This document shows, piece by piece, positions 10,801-20,011 of a DNA stretch of 64,000 nt. Within the stretch, counting starts at the first letter, position 1; each line of letters opens with the position of its first letter. The stretch lies in NCBI RefSeq assembly GCF_000367945.1, contig NZ_KB849179.1, positions 434,001 to 498,000 on the forward strand, read 5' to 3'. The position numbers and the translations under genes are program-made. This stretch comes from Acinetobacter proteolyticus (GTDB taxonomy: Bacteria; Pseudomonadota; Gammaproteobacteria; Pseudomonadales; Moraxellaceae). Below the pieces are notes generated by a model. It was not told the origin of the DNA and did not search any database. It worked only from the letters and a program-made list of their open reading frames with translations.

Positions 10801-10989
10801 GACTTCGGTTTCAAGCTGTGGTGGTGCAGCACCTGGTAGTGCCGCTGTGACAGTGACCATGGGTAGTTCAATATCAGGGAACTGCTGGATTTTCATCCAT
10901 TTAAAACAGAGCAATCCTGCCAAACCCAGCATAATAAATAACAGAATGCCGGGAATTGGATTACGGATCGACCAAGCGGAGAAATTCAT
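7837..10989 (-). CDS. RND efflux transporter permease (AcrB/HAE-1 type)
   Basis: Proton-driven inner-membrane pump of 1,050 residues, the usual length for HAE-1 multidrug exporters. It shows the duplicated RND plan: a start helix (MNFSAWSIRNPIPGILLFIML), a first periplasmic loop with pore-domain patterns (FPDIELPMVTVTAALPGAAP), then TM2-6 including GILVDDAIVEIEN with the paired aspartates of the proton relay. A central hydrophilic stretch (about 500-530) and a second half with GIASKNSILLVDYA follow. It is encoded one base downstream of its adaptor. No outer-membrane channel gene is adjacent, so it must borrow one. The substrate is unknown. Confidence 0.93.
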   Translation of the reverse strand: MNFSAWSIRNPIPGILLFIMLGLAGLLCFKWMKIQQFPDIELPMVTVTAALPGAAPPQLETEVARKIENSIATLQGLRNQYTNIQDGVVTVTAEFQLEKPLQEAVDDVRNAVSQVRSDLPADLRDPIVSKINLSGSPILTYTIQSPKMDEEALSWFVDYDIARAMLQVKGVGAVARVGGVTRQVEVELDPEKLLALNATATDITRQLRLIQQDASGGQTKIGGSEQSIRTIATVKTAAEIGAMDIALSDGRHIRLDQVATIRDGMAERRSAALLNGQPVIGFEITRSKGASEVDVEKGVVVALDKLKAAHPDIKITEAFNFVKPVQDNYEGSMSLLYEGAILAILVVWLFLRDWRATIIAATALPLSILPALIGMYFFGFTLNTVTLLAMSLVVGILVDDAIVEIENIIRHLRMGKTPYEAAMEAADEIGLAVIATTFTLIAVFLPTAFMSGIAGKFFVQFGWTAALAIFASLLVARLLTPMMSAYILKPWIGKVEPQDESTTAQALNDQGSSSLAKDRAKDGKVMRGYMRLVTWCLNHRWITLAGAIAFFICSVMLIPLLPTGFVPPPDTGQTQVRLELTPGSQFADTLKTAEYARTLIKDHPEIKSIYTTIGGGAAGTDPFAGGASSEPRKATLTIQTTERSDRSASLQDIEDQLRQRLAPLPGARIQVGLAGNNSQYQLALSGDDPEALMATARSLERELRTIPNVGSITSSAALIRPELVIRPDFAKAADLGVTTYDIAETLRIATAGDFDQNLAKLNLSQRQVPVVIKLPLAARQDQELMKRLMVKGSRGPVMLGTIADVNIESGPSQIDRFNRLRNINFNIELNNQPLGDIAAKVDQLPTMKNLPPTVKRTNIGDAEVMQELFASFGLAMLTGVLCIYVVLVLLFKDFLQPITILVALPLSLGGAFVMLLLAKSSFSMPSLIGLIMLMGIASKNSILLVDYAIIARNEKHYSRFNALLDACHKRARPIIMTTLAMGAGMLPIALGIGTDPSFRAPMAISVIGGLITSTFLSLLVIPVVYTFIDDINRKIHSFRKTEVQTVKPTQ

Positions 10990-10990
10990 A

Positions 10991-12181
10991 TCATTTCTCC
11001 TGTGTGGTCACGAGCTGTTTGCTCAGTGGTGTTTCAGGAATTTCTTTGGCAATTGTGACCAGATCACCATCTGCTAAGAAACCCGTACCTGAGGAAACTA
11101 CTTTCACGTTTGCAGCTAAATCTAAAAGTTCAACACGATCTCCAAGACGACGTCCAAGCGTTACTTTTTGCTGAGAAACACGATTGTTTTCACCCACAAT
11201 AAAGACATAGGAGAAACCGTCACGTAACAAAAGTGCTGTTTGTGGAACAGTGAGTGCAAGTTTCTCGCCTAAATCAAATTCACCTTTGACGAACATGCCC
11301 ATCCGTACAGCTTGTGTGGTTGGAATATCGACATAGACCAAGCCATAACGGGTTTGTGGATCAATCACAGGTGCGATCATTCTAACTTTACCTGTCACAG
11401 CAGGTTGCGCAGGGTCTGGTGAAACGATATGTGCTGTCATCCCTTGTTTAAGCTTGTACAAATCTGATGTGGTGACTTCAGCACGCCATTCTAGACGATG
11501 GTCTCGAATCAGGCGGAACAGCTCTTGTCCTGTTTGTGCAAGAGAACCAACTGTTGCTGTACGAGCTGAAATCACGCCATTGTCAGGCGAAACCACTTGA
11601 GTCTGCGCCAAGCGTAATTGGTTGCTTTCGATTTGTGCTTTCGCTGCATCTAGACGAGCTTGAGCTGTCGCTTGTGAGGTTTGATACTGAGTAGACTCTT
11701 GTGCTGAAATTGCACCTGTATTTTTCAGTTGCTGGATACGTTTATTGTTGGTAATCGCATCTGCCAGTACTGCTTGAGCTTCTGCATAACTGGCTTTGGC
11801 TGCTGCGAGATCTGCACGGATGGTTTCGCTATTAATTTCAGCCAAGACCTGACCACGACGTACTTCATCACCGACATTGACATTGACACGGGTGAGACGT
11901 TGGCCTGAGAGTTCGCTGCCAATCACCACTTCTTGCCATGCCGCAATGTTGCCATTGGCAGTAAAGGTTTGTTTCCAGTTTTGCTGTTGCGGCGAAACCA
12001 CAGTCACGGTCAGCGCTGTTTTTTGTGCAGTTGCATCGGTACTTTTTTGCTTTTTAGTCTCTGTTGTTTTTTGAGCAGTTCCAGTCCGCCAGATTCCGAT
12101 TGCAGCAATTAAAAGCACAGCAATGATTGCTAAAATGAGCCAACCCTTTTTCTTTATTTTCTTGGGAGTTTGAGAAGTCAT
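10991..12181 (-). CDS. RND efflux periplasmic adaptor (membrane fusion protein)
   Basis: HlyD/AcrA-type adaptor of 396 residues that joins the RND pump to an outer-membrane channel. A charged N terminus is followed by one membrane anchor (GWLILAIIAVLLIAAIGIW, about 13-31). Then come a lipoyl half (VVIGSELSGQRLTRVNVNVG), a helical hairpin with alanine-rich heptads (about 135-190) and a beta-barrel region ending in VVSSGTGFLADGDLV. Anchoring is by the helix; there is no lipobox. It is the first gene of a two-gene minus-strand operon with the pump, which starts one base after its stop. Confidence 0.92.
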   Translation of the reverse strand: MTSQTPKKIKKKGWLILAIIAVLLIAAIGIWRTGTAQKTTETKKQKSTDATAQKTALTVTVVSPQQQNWKQTFTANGNIAAWQEVVIGSELSGQRLTRVNVNVGDEVRRGQVLAEINSETIRADLAAAKASYAEAQAVLADAITNNKRIQQLKNTGAISAQESTQYQTSQATAQARLDAAKAQIESNQLRLAQTQVVSPDNGVISARTATVGSLAQTGQELFRLIRDHRLEWRAEVTTSDLYKLKQGMTAHIVSPDPAQPAVTGKVRMIAPVIDPQTRYGLVYVDIPTTQAVRMGMFVKGEFDLGEKLALTVPQTALLLRDGFSYVFIVGENNRVSQQKVTLGRRLGDRVELLDLAANVKVVSSGTGFLADGDLVTIAKEIPETPLSKQLVTTQEK

Positions 12182-12365
12182 CTTTCCATAGTCATCAAGT
12201 TTTGATGGCTAAGTATAGACGAAGATTTCAACAGTTGGTCAATAGCCCACAGACAGATAAAAAAATTAATAAAGTCGCTTATGTTTATTACTTTTTAGCT
12301 TAATAAAAGTGTGAATTGCTTCAATTCCGCACATTTTATTTTTGCCCAAACGGTGAACTACGGCT

Positions 12366-12818
12366 TTAGAGTGGCAGTAAGCGATTGGAGACCACATTTT
12401 TCATGACAATAGTTGAGGTCAAACGCTGGACATTGGGTAAAGCTGAGAGGCTGTCATCATAGAGTTTTTGGAAACTGGCCAAGTCTTTCGCAACAACATG
12501 CAGTAAATAATCTGGATTTCCAAATAAGCGTTGTGCCTGAATGACATTACCAATTTCAATGACTTTTTCTTCAAAGCTAGAAAGCGCTTTTTTATCTCCA
12601 TCTTTTAAGGTGACAAAGATAATCGCCGAGAAATTAAGGCCAATTTTTGAGGCTTCTAGATCTGCATGGTAGCCCTTGATGACGCCACTTTCTTCTAATG
12701 CCTTAACACGACGGTGACAAGGTGACAGACTCAAACCAATTCTTTCTGCCAGTTCTGTGATAGATAATCGCCCATTTGCCTGAAGTTCAGCAATAATTTT
12801 CTTATCAATACGATCCAT
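12366..12818 (-). CDS. Lrp/AsnC-family transcriptional regulator
   Basis: 150-residue regulator. Residues 1-60 are the winged HTH (MDRIDKKIIAELQANGRLSI, with the recognition helix in LSLSPCHRRVKALEESGVIKGY). Residues 65-145 are the RAM effector domain. It is divergent from a LysE exporter 150 bp away; a 16-bp perfect inverted repeat and a matching half-site lie between them. By analogy with LrpC, LysG or BkdR-type pairs it probably senses the amino acid that the neighbour exports. Confidence 0.92.
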   Translation of the reverse strand: MDRIDKKIIAELQANGRLSITELAERIGLSLSPCHRRVKALEESGVIKGYHADLEASKIGLNFSAIIFVTLKDGDKKALSSFEEKVIEIGNVIQAQRLFGNPDYLLHVVAKDLASFQKLYDDSLSALPNVQRLTSTIVMKNVVSNRLLPL

Positions 12819-12905
12819 TTAGAAGAATCTCCCTTCAGGCTTTGAAGATATAGAAGTATTTGGAATAACATTTTCACCATTAAAGCATATCCTTTCACAA
12901 CAATC

Positions 12906-12921
12906 TTCACCAAATGGTGAA
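12906..12921. promoter_or_regulatory. Candidate Lrp-type operator
   Basis: Perfect inverted repeat TTCACCA-AA-TGGTGAA. A matching half-site (TTCACCAT) lies at 12872-12880, close to one and a half to three helical turns away toward the regulator gene. It sits between the divergent Lrp and LysE genes. Confidence 0.55.
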
Positions 12922-12967
12922 AAATGCTATCAAAGATAGCCTTGTTGATGTGAGAAGGGCTTTGCTT

Positions 12968-13585
12968 ATGGAACTTAGTGTGATTTTTGCATTTTGGTGC
13001 GTTTCGATTTTATTCGTATTAACGCCAGGTGCGGACTGGGCTTATGTCATTCTTGCGGGCATCAAAGGTAAATTTATACTGAATGCCGTCACTGGTTTGG
13101 TGTTTGGACACCTCATGGCGATTTTATGTGTCGCGGCAGGTGTGGGGGCATTGGTTCAGCATTATCCAATTTTGCTCACTGCGATGACGATCATAGGTGC
13201 CTGTTATTTGTTATGGATGGGGATCAATCTATTTATACATCCAGCAACGATTTCAACTGAGACAGATACCATGCAATCGCTTGATTCAGCAGGTTCGTGG
13301 TGGATTAAAGGGGTGGGGATTAGTGGTTTAAACCCCAAAGTCTTGCTGTTATTTTTTGCCTTATTGCCACCGTTTATTCATCCGCAAATGGCATTTTCGC
13401 CAACCGTACAGATAATTTTGCTGGGATTAATTCACTTGATCAGTTGTGCTGTGGTGTATATGTTTGTGGGACTTGCAGCCAAGAAATTGCTTAGAAGCAG
13501 ACCACGTGCCGTAAAAGCAGTCAGTCGTATTTCGGGCGGATTGATGATGTTGATCGCAGCAATCTTATTTATTGGGCAAATTTAA
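12968..13585 (+). CDS. LysE/RhtB-family amino acid exporter (second copy)
   Basis: Membrane exporter of about 205 residues. I chose the ATG at 12968 (MELSVIFAFWCVSILFVLTP) because AGAAGG lies 9 bases upstream and it matches the family start. The longer frame from 12914 would place the start codon inside the operator palindrome. TPGADW and LNPKVLLLFFALLP are the conserved family motifs, and about six hydrophobic segments follow. It is unlike the exporter at 7175 outside these motifs. The divergent Lrp gene is the probable regulator. Confidence 0.9.
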   Translation: MELSVIFAFWCVSILFVLTPGADWAYVILAGIKGKFILNAVTGLVFGHLMAILCVAAGVGALVQHYPILLTAMTIIGACYLLWMGINLFIHPATISTETDTMQSLDSAGSWWIKGVGISGLNPKVLLLFFALLPPFIHPQMAFSPTVQIILLGLIHLISCAVVYMFVGLAAKKLLRSRPRAVKAVSRISGGLMMLIAAILFIGQI

Positions 13586-13605
13586 AATTTAAGTCTTTTC
13601 ATAAA

Positions 13606-13636
13606 TAAAAAATCCCCGAATATTCGAGGATTTTTG
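13606..13636. terminator. Bidirectional terminator, lysE2 / dapC
   Basis: AAAATCCCCGAA and TTCGAGGATTTT arms around TA, with A and T runs on both sides. Confidence 0.85.
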
Positions 13637-13639
13637 TGT

Positions 13640-14809
13640 TTATAAGACGGCTTTCAGGCGTTTGACCACTTCTTCACATTGCGCCAAATCTGCAACCAAA
13701 GCCATTCTGACATGGCCTTCACCTGGATTACCTTGGGCAGTGTCACGAGACAGATATCGACCTGGTAAAACCTTGATATGCGCTTTTTCCATCAACATCT
13801 TGGCAAAAGTCTCATCATTGTCGACTTTTAACCAGTAATAAAAGCCCGCATCTGGTTTTTGTAAAGGCAATAAATGACCGAGTTCAGACTGGAATAAATC
13901 AAACTTAGCACGATACTGCTGACGGTTTTCTTCAACATGTGCTTCATCATTCCACGCTGCAATAGATGCCAATTGATTTTGTACTGGCATTGCAGCGCCG
14001 TGATAGGTACGGTATTGCAAATAAGGTTTTAATAAAGCGGCATCACCCGCAACAAAACCAGAACGCATGCCCGGTAAGTTTGAGCGTTTAGAAAGTGAAT
14101 GGAACACGATACAATTTTTATAATCATCACGTCCCATTTCGGCACAAACTTCTAACAGACCGATTGGCGCTTGATCAAACCAAAGTTCCGAATAACATTC
14201 ATCCGATGCAATCACGAAACCATATTGATCAGACAATGCGATCAGCTTTTTAAATTGTTCTTTAGATAGAACCGTTCCTGTTGGATTACCTGGCGTGCAC
14301 ACAAACAGTAATGCTGTTTTTTCCCAGACTTCCGCAGGGACTGCATCAAAGTCACCTAGGTAACCATTTTCTTCGGTACAGTTAATGAAATAGGGTTTTG
14401 CGCCTGCAAGTAGGGCTGCACCTTCATAAATCTGATAAAACGGATTTGGCATCACCACATACGGTGCATCTTCACGCTTAATCAAAGCTTGTACAAAAGA
14501 GAAAATACCTTCACGCGTACCAGAAACAGGCAGAATATGATCTTCTGCACTAATATGATTCAACTTGAAGCGATTGCTGAGCCATTGTGCAATACTTTGG
14601 CGCAATTCAGGCAGGCCTTTACTGTTCGGGTAGGTCGATAGATGGGCAAAATTATCAATAATCGCTTGTTTAACGAACTCTGGTGCAGGATGTTTAGGTT
14701 CACCAATTGATAAAGGAATCAACGGTAAATTGGCAGGTTGCACATCTTTAAAAAGTTGATTTAACTTTTCAAAAGGATAGGGATGCAATAACGACAAGCT
14801 AGAGTTCAT
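13640..14809 (-). CDS. dapC: Succinyldiaminopimelate transaminase
   Basis: PLP enzyme of the succinylase branch of lysine and peptidoglycan-precursor synthesis; it converts N-succinyl-2-amino-6-ketopimelate to N-succinyl-L,L-DAP with glutamate. 389 residues, aminotransferase fold type I. Motifs include PLSIGEPKHPAP near the N terminus, CTPGNPTGTVLS, SDECYSELWFD and the PLP lysine in FHSLSKRSNLPGMRSGF. It lies 25 bp downstream of glnD on the same strand, an arrangement seen in other gammaproteobacteria, so co-transcription is likely. Confidence 0.92.
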   Translation of the reverse strand: MNSSLSLLHPYPFEKLNQLFKDVQPANLPLIPLSIGEPKHPAPEFVKQAIIDNFAHLSTYPNSKGLPELRQSIAQWLSNRFKLNHISAEDHILPVSGTREGIFSFVQALIKREDAPYVVMPNPFYQIYEGAALLAGAKPYFINCTEENGYLGDFDAVPAEVWEKTALLFVCTPGNPTGTVLSKEQFKKLIALSDQYGFVIASDECYSELWFDQAPIGLLEVCAEMGRDDYKNCIVFHSLSKRSNLPGMRSGFVAGDAALLKPYLQYRTYHGAAMPVQNQLASIAAWNDEAHVEENRQQYRAKFDLFQSELGHLLPLQKPDAGFYYWLKVDNDETFAKMLMEKAHIKVLPGRYLSRDTAQGNPGEGHVRMALVADLAQCEEVVKRLKAVL

Positions 14810-14834
14810 TTAAACAGTTACCAAACAATAAAAT

Positions 14835-17498
14835 TTAAGATGGATTACAAATTTGATTCGATGCTTCATCTAAAGCGGACTTTAAACTTTCCGCAAAAGT
14901 TTTCACTTCTTCATCGGTGAGCAAGACACCATTTTTCTTGGTGACGAAGAAAATATCTTCAGCACGTTCGCCCAGCGTGGCAATTCTTGCAGAATGGATA
15001 TCTAAACCTTGCAACATGAATAAACCACCAATCCGCGCCAATAGACCTGGATGATCAAGAGTTGAGATTTCAACCATGTGTTGCTGTAACGTCGGGTTTA
15101 AGACAATATCTACAGTATTTTGCACATCAAAATGACGTAAATGGCGTGGGATACGGCGTTGCATGATACCCGGATATTGATCCGAATGGCTCAATGCATC
15201 AACCAAAGCGGCTTTCACTTTGCGCTCGCGATCTGGATCAGTCAACAATGTACCAAAACGATCAAGAACCAGATAAGTGTCTAAGCTGAATGAAGTTGAG
15301 GCGGTGATAATACGCGCGTCTTGAACATCCAGATTCATACGATCTAGTACCGCAACCGTGGTGGCAAACAAGTTTGGTTGATCACGGGTATAGATAAAGA
15401 TCTGAACTGCATCATCGGCGGCATTACGATGCGCCCGTAATAAAACCAACGGTTCTGGATTATCGCCGTGTTGTAAAATTGCTTGGGTATGCCAAGCAAT
15501 TTCATTGGCTGATTCTTTTACAAAGTATTCATCGCCCAGCTCTTGCCAGACTTTTTCTACTTCAGCCAGAGAGAAGTCATTGACCAACAGTTCGCTGGCA
15601 GCAAATTTGGTATCTTCAATCAGCATTTGATAGTCAACTGGACGGCCTAAGCCTGAGCGAATCACATCACGTGCATAGGTATATAGCTGACGCATCAAGG
15701 ACGCACGCCATGTATTCCACAGCTTAGGATTGGTTGCGTTAATATCTGCGACTGTCAGGGTATAGAGATAATCGAGATGCTCCATATCACCGACTTTTTC
15801 AGCAAAGTCTTTAACTTCATCGGGGTCAGAAATATCTTTTTTCTGTGCAGTAAGGGACATCAATAAGTGATTGTTAATCAGCCATGCCACCAACTTACAT
15901 TCACGCTCGGTAAAACCATGCGTGCGGCAGAATTCAATCGCATCCAGTGCGCCAAGCTCACTATGATCACCGCCACGACCTTTGGCAATATCATGGAAAA
16001 TTGCAGCCATATACACGATGTCATGACGGGCAATACGTTGGAATACAGAGCTGACCACAGGGAATTCTTTAGCAAATTCAGGTTCTTTAAAGCGACTTAA
16101 ATTACGCAGTAATAATAGGGTGTGTGCATCGACGGTATAAATATGGAATAGGTCATATTGCATCAAGCCTGTAATCTGTCCAAAAGCAGGAATGTAATTG
16201 CCCAATACGCCATAACGCTTCATCGCTACCATCGTGTCATATAAATGCGGTGAGCGAATGATCGACATAAATAGTGCTTGATGTTCTGGATTGTCGCGGA
16301 AACGCTGATCAATCCGTTTTGCAGCAAGCACCAGCAGGCGCAAGGTACGGGCACGAATACCTGTAATTTCAGGACGATTTGCCAATAAGTAGAATAACTC
16401 TAAGATGGCAATCGGTTCTTCTGAAAATACTTTGTGATGTTGAACAGCCAATTTCCCATCGACAATTTTAAAACGTTCATTAATCTCAATAATGTGGCGT
16501 TCATAATCAGGTAGACGTGGGGTAATCACTGATTCATTGAAATAGGCGAGTAGCATTTCATTCAGCGTTGAAACTTGCTGTGCGGTACGATAGTAGCGCT
16601 TCATAAACTGTTCAACAGCAAAATTAACAGGCTGACCTTCTTCACGCACATAGCCAAATTTTGCTGCGATATCACGTTGATATTCAAATAATAAACGGTT
16701 TTCATCGCGTTTGGCTAAACGGTGTAAATGGGTGCGGATTTCCCATAAAAAGCTTTCGGCTTCTTCCAGTACACCCAGTTCAAATTCAGTGATAAAACCC
16801 AAATGCACCAGATCATAAATACGATTGACACGGAAGTGACGTTTGGCAATCCAGCCGATCTGATTGATATCCCGAATACCCCCTGGGGCATTTTTAATAT
16901 CGGGTTCTAAATTGCTCTCGGTATTGTTGTGTTGTGCATAGCGTTTGGCTTGTTCTGCCATTTTAGCATCATAGAAGGTTTGATCTGTCCATGTTTGCGC
17001 AACGATACGGCGTGGCCATTTTGCCAGCTGCTGATTGCCTGTTATGAGACGCGCTTCAATCAAGGTAGTCGCAACAGTTAAGTCATTAATGGCTTGTTCG
17101 ACACAGTTTTGAATGGTGCGGACGCTGATCCCGGGTTTGAAATTACCGACATCCCATAAAGATGAAATAAAGGTCGAGATCAATTTTTCTTGTTCTTCAC
17201 TGATTTCATCCTCAGACAAAATCATGATATCAGTATCTGAATAGGGCAGCATTTCATGGCGACCATAACCACCTACTGCAAATAAGCCCAATTCTGTTTG
17301 ATCTAAACCTGCATGATTCCAAAGAAAGATCAGGGCTTCATCAATCGAGTCTGAACGCGCTCCAATCACTTCACGAATAGGTTGACCATTTTCATAGCTC
17401 TCCTGTAATTGCTTTTCTACATCCGTACGCCATTGGTTGATGGCTTGAATATCATGAAGACTGGTGACGTAGTTCAACAAAGGAGAGGTCTTGATCAT
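14835..17498 (-). CDS. glnD: Bifunctional uridylyltransferase/uridylyl-removing enzyme
   Basis: Primary glutamine sensor; it adds UMP to PII proteins (GlnB/GlnK) when glutamine is low and removes it when glutamine is high. 887 residues, normal for GlnD. The nucleotidyltransferase motif [15 protein letters not shown] is at about residues 76-90. An HD hydrolase motif is in [18 protein letters not shown] at about 505, and two ACT domains fill the last ~180 residues ([20 protein letters not shown] and [20 protein letters not shown]). All key residues look intact. dapC follows closely. Confidence 0.96.
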   Translation of the reverse strand: MIKTSPLLNYVTSLHDIQAINQWRTDVEKQLQESYENGQPIREVIGARSDSIDEALIFLWNHAGLDQTELGLFAVGGYGRHEMLPYSDTDIMILSEDEISEEQEKLISTFISSLWDVGNFKPGISVRTIQNCVEQAINDLTVATTLIEARLITGNQQLAKWPRRIVAQTWTDQTFYDAKMAEQAKRYAQHNNTESNLEPDIKNAPGGIRDINQIGWIAKRHFRVNRIYDLVHLGFITEFELGVLEEAESFLWEIRTHLHRLAKRDENRLLFEYQRDIAAKFGYVREEGQPVNFAVEQFMKRYYRTAQQVSTLNEMLLAYFNESVITPRLPDYERHIIEINERFKIVDGKLAVQHHKVFSEEPIAILELFYLLANRPEITGIRARTLRLLVLAAKRIDQRFRDNPEHQALFMSIIRSPHLYDTMVAMKRYGVLGNYIPAFGQITGLMQYDLFHIYTVDAHTLLLLRNLSRFKEPEFAKEFPVVSSVFQRIARHDIVYMAAIFHDIAKGRGGDHSELGALDAIEFCRTHGFTERECKLVAWLINNHLLMSLTAQKKDISDPDEVKDFAEKVGDMEHLDYLYTLTVADINATNPKLWNTWRASLMRQLYTYARDVIRSGLGRPVDYQMLIEDTKFAASELLVNDFSLAEVEKVWQELGDEYFVKESANEIAWHTQAILQHGDNPEPLVLLRAHRNAADDAVQIFIYTRDQPNLFATTVAVLDRMNLDVQDARIITASTSFSLDTYLVLDRFGTLLTDPDRERKVKAALVDALSHSDQYPGIMQRRIPRHLRHFDVQNTVDIVLNPTLQQHMVEISTLDHPGLLARIGGLFMLQGLDIHSARIATLGERAEDIFFVTKKNGVLLTDEEVKTFAESLKSALDEASNQICNPS

Positions 17499-17518
17499 AA
17501 AGCTGGATCTTCTATCAA

Positions 17519-17540
17519 AGCCCCTCTAAAAAGAGGGGAA
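17519..17540 (-). terminator. Weak hairpin after purT
   Basis: CCCCTCT (17521-17527) and AGAGGGG (17532-17538) arms. Only a short T tract follows on the minus strand, so termination may be partial and purT may read into glnD. Confidence 0.4.
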
Positions 17541-17568
17541 GTTGTGATGATAATAACCTAAGGTCATC

Positions 17569-18777
17569 TTAAGCGTTGGTTTGTACACTCACTTGGTCTG
17601 CGGCTTGCTGTGCCAATTCACGTGCAAGATCAGTTGTTTCAGCACGGGCAGTCGCAACGCCCATACGGCGACGTTTAAAGCCCTCAGGTTTGCCAAATAG
17701 ACGTAAGTCTGTGTTTGGATTTGCTAAAGCAAGATTCAAGCCAGTGAAACTCAAGTTTTTAGCATCAACACCCGCATAAATCACTGCACTTGCAGCCACA
17801 CTATGACGTGCTGTATTGACAGGTAGACCGAGAATTGCACGGGCATGTAATTCAAATTCACTCTGGAATTGCGAAGCTAAAGTGACTAGACCTGTATCAT
17901 GAGGGCGAGGTGAAACTTCACTAAACCAAACTTTATCGCCTTTAATAAACAGCTCTACACCGAAGATACCACAACCGCCTAAAGCAACAGTGACTTTATT
18001 GGCAATGCGTTTTGCTTCTTCCAGTGCAGCAGGTGTCATTGGTTGTGGCTGCCAGCTTTCCACATAGTCACCTGCATCTTGACGGTGACCAATCGGATCA
18101 CAGAAATGGGTTTCGATTTCGCCTGTTTCTGGATTTTTTGCACGAACAGTAAGAAGGGTGATTTCAAAATCAAAGTCGATTTGTGATTCAATAATCACGG
18201 TGCCTTGATTGACTCGGCCGCCTTGCATTGCATAATCCCAAGCGGCATCCACTTCATCAAAACTCTTCACACGAGATTGACCTTTACCTGAAGAAGACAT
18301 CACAGGTTTTACAAAGTTTGGATAACCAATGTCATCACAGGCAGCGCGGAAGCTGTCTAAGGTATTGGCAAAGCGATAAGCAGAGGTTGGTAGGCCGAGT
18401 TCTTCAGCAGCTAAACGACGAATGCCTTCACGGTTCATGGTGAGGTTGACTGCTTTTGCAGATGGAATCACCGTTGCAGTTTGGCTTTGTTCAATTTCAA
18501 CCAAAACTTCTGTGGCAATGGCTTCAATTTCAGGAACAATTAAATTTGGTTTGATCTTTTCAATCAGTTGTTTTAATTCGGCTGGATCAGCCATATTCAG
18601 GGTATAGGCATAATGAGCCACTTGCATGGCAGGCGCATGATTATAACGATCTGCAGCATGAACTTCGACACCTAAGCGTTGTAAAGAAATCACAACTTCT
18701 TTACCTAGCTCCCCAGAACCTAACAGTAAAACCTTAAATGCAGAAGATTGAAGTGGAGTTCCTAGAGTGACGCTCAT
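17569..18777 (-). CDS. purT: Formate-dependent phosphoribosylglycinamide formyltransferase
   Basis: Alternative purine-synthesis enzyme that uses formate and ATP to make formyl-GAR. 402 residues. The N-terminal pre-ATP-grasp fold starts [20 protein letters not shown], followed by the ATP-grasp body with [20 protein letters not shown] and [17 protein letters not shown], which bind ATP and magnesium. The length and motifs match E. coli PurT (392). It is upstream of glnD on the same strand with a weak hairpin between them. Confidence 0.95.
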   Translation of the reverse strand: MSVTLGTPLQSSAFKVLLLGSGELGKEVVISLQRLGVEVHAADRYNHAPAMQVAHYAYTLNMADPAELKQLIEKIKPNLIVPEIEAIATEVLVEIEQSQTATVIPSAKAVNLTMNREGIRRLAAEELGLPTSAYRFANTLDSFRAACDDIGYPNFVKPVMSSSGKGQSRVKSFDEVDAAWDYAMQGGRVNQGTVIIESQIDFDFEITLLTVRAKNPETGEIETHFCDPIGHRQDAGDYVESWQPQPMTPAALEEAKRIANKVTVALGGCGIFGVELFIKGDKVWFSEVSPRPHDTGLVTLASQFQSEFELHARAILGLPVNTARHSVAASAVIYAGVDAKNLSFTGLNLALANPNTDLRLFGKPEGFKRRRMGVATARAETTDLARELAQQAADQVSVQTNA

Positions 18778-18906
18778 GTGAATAATCCTATCCTGAGTAG
18801 TTTGCGTTTAAGCATAGCAGAACTTTTTACTGAATTAAGCTTATCAGACACAAAAAACATGGTTTTTGTTAGACAGAAAGTAGCACTTGAAAGCTCATTT
18901 GCCTGC

Positions 18907-19296
18907 TTAGACATTGACTTGATAATTCAGTTGTAATTCATCTGCATGTTGACCACGGATACCCCAATTGCATTTCGGTGTTTCAAAAATTGTGATTTCA
19001 ATATCTTGTGTTGAAATCCCACATTGTTGCTGAATATAAGTGAAAATACTTTGAATCAAACGTTTTTTTGCTTCATTGCTTCTGCCTTCAAACATCGAAA
19101 TTTCGATAATTAGATAATGCTGGCTACGATCATTGGGATAGATAAAGTCTTCTTCCGTTAGCGCAATAAAACGCTGAAATTTCTTTTCGATAGGATAGTT
19201 CAAACTTTCAACTAGCGCTTGATGGATGGCATGAGAAAGTTGATTCCTAAACTGCTCGATGGTGGTTTGTAAGGCATAAATCTTGATTTGTGACAT
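18907..19296 (-). CDS. Tautomerase-superfamily protein (Tautomerase_2-like) lacking Pro1
   Basis: 129-residue protein matching the Tautomerase_2 pattern: IKIYALQTTIEQFRNQLSHA, then QRFIALTEEDFIYPNDRS, LIIEISMFEGRSNEAKKRLI and ETPKCNWGIRGQ. Tautomerases use the N-terminal proline, freed by removal of Met1, as catalytic base. Here residue 2 is serine (codon TCA, plus-strand 19291-19293), one base from a proline codon. Either the protein has lost classic tautomerase activity or the start is elsewhere, but no in-frame Met-Pro is visible. It is a single gene. Confidence 0.78.
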   Translation of the reverse strand: MSQIKIYALQTTIEQFRNQLSHAIHQALVESLNYPIEKKFQRFIALTEEDFIYPNDRSQHYLIIEISMFEGRSNEAKKRLIQSIFTYIQQQCGISTQDIEITIFETPKCNWGIRGQHADELQLNYQVNV

Positions 19297-19483
19297 TGTG
19301 GATGTCTTCCTTCTTGAAGTTTTAGTTTCTTATAGATGGACAAGTCTGAGATTATGCTGAACAAAAGCATAAAATCAACTACTTAGAATAAAAGGTATTC
19401 TGCTGGGTAAATAAGTAACAAGCATTGAGAATTATTCCCAAATTGACTAGCATAATGTCCACATGTTTCATCGGCGATTTGCT

Positions 19484-19948
19484 ATGTCTAATCTAAACCC
19501 TCGTGTAGCTGCAATCCTGTTATGCAGTGCTTTTTTATTGGCTGCTTGTGGAAATTCAGGCAATGAACCAAAAGAAAAGGTCGAAATCAAACCTGCGCCG
19601 AAACTCAATAATGATGCCACCACCTATGCCAAAGCGGCATGGAAGCTGATCAATGACATCGATCCGATTGTTTATCATAAACAAGTGACTGAGATTGAAG
19701 AAAAAGTCAGAAAACCATTGCGTCAGCTCAGTACCGATTGGCGTATCAATGTCAAAATGACTGATTCAGTGACGGAAGGGAAATATGCCTTGTGCCGTAA
19801 AGCCCTCACCAGTTTGGATACATGGGCACGTGATGTAAAGGATAATGCGAATGCATCGACTCAGAAACAGGCAGATTATGAACGTGATAAAGCGCAATGC
19901 AAGGATGCAATTGATAATCCTGCGTTAGGCAATACTTCACCTAAATAA
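19484..19948 (+). CDS. Small lipoprotein of unknown function
   Basis: About 154 residues from the ATG at 19484 (an upstream in-frame ATG at 19463 is open). A lipoprotein signal peptide ends in the lipobox LLAAC, followed by GNSGNEP, a spacer typical of outer-membrane sorting. The rest is helical and charged with two further cysteines (YALCRKAL and AQCKDAID). I do not recognise the family. It ends in a strong bidirectional terminator. Confidence 0.8.
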   Translation: MSNLNPRVAAILLCSAFLLAACGNSGNEPKEKVEIKPAPKLNNDATTYAKAAWKLINDIDPIVYHKQVTEIEEKVRKPLRQLSTDWRINVKMTDSVTEGKYALCRKALTSLDTWARDVKDNANASTQKQADYERDKAQCKDAIDNPALGNTSPK

Positions 19949-19957
19949 GCGATGCAA

Positions 19958-19991
19958 ATAAAAAAGCGAGATCAATGATCTCGCTTTTTTA
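19958..19991. terminator. Bidirectional terminator
   Basis: Arms AAAAAGCGAGATCA (19961-19974) and TGATCTCGCTTTTT (19976-19989) between convergent genes. Confidence 0.92.
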
Positions 19992-20011
19992 TGGTTAAAG
20001 TCATCAAACGG

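Noticed and set aside
19463..19483. Upstream ATG for the lipoprotein at 19484
   Set aside because: Adds MFHRRFA before a normal lipoprotein signal; possible but not favoured.
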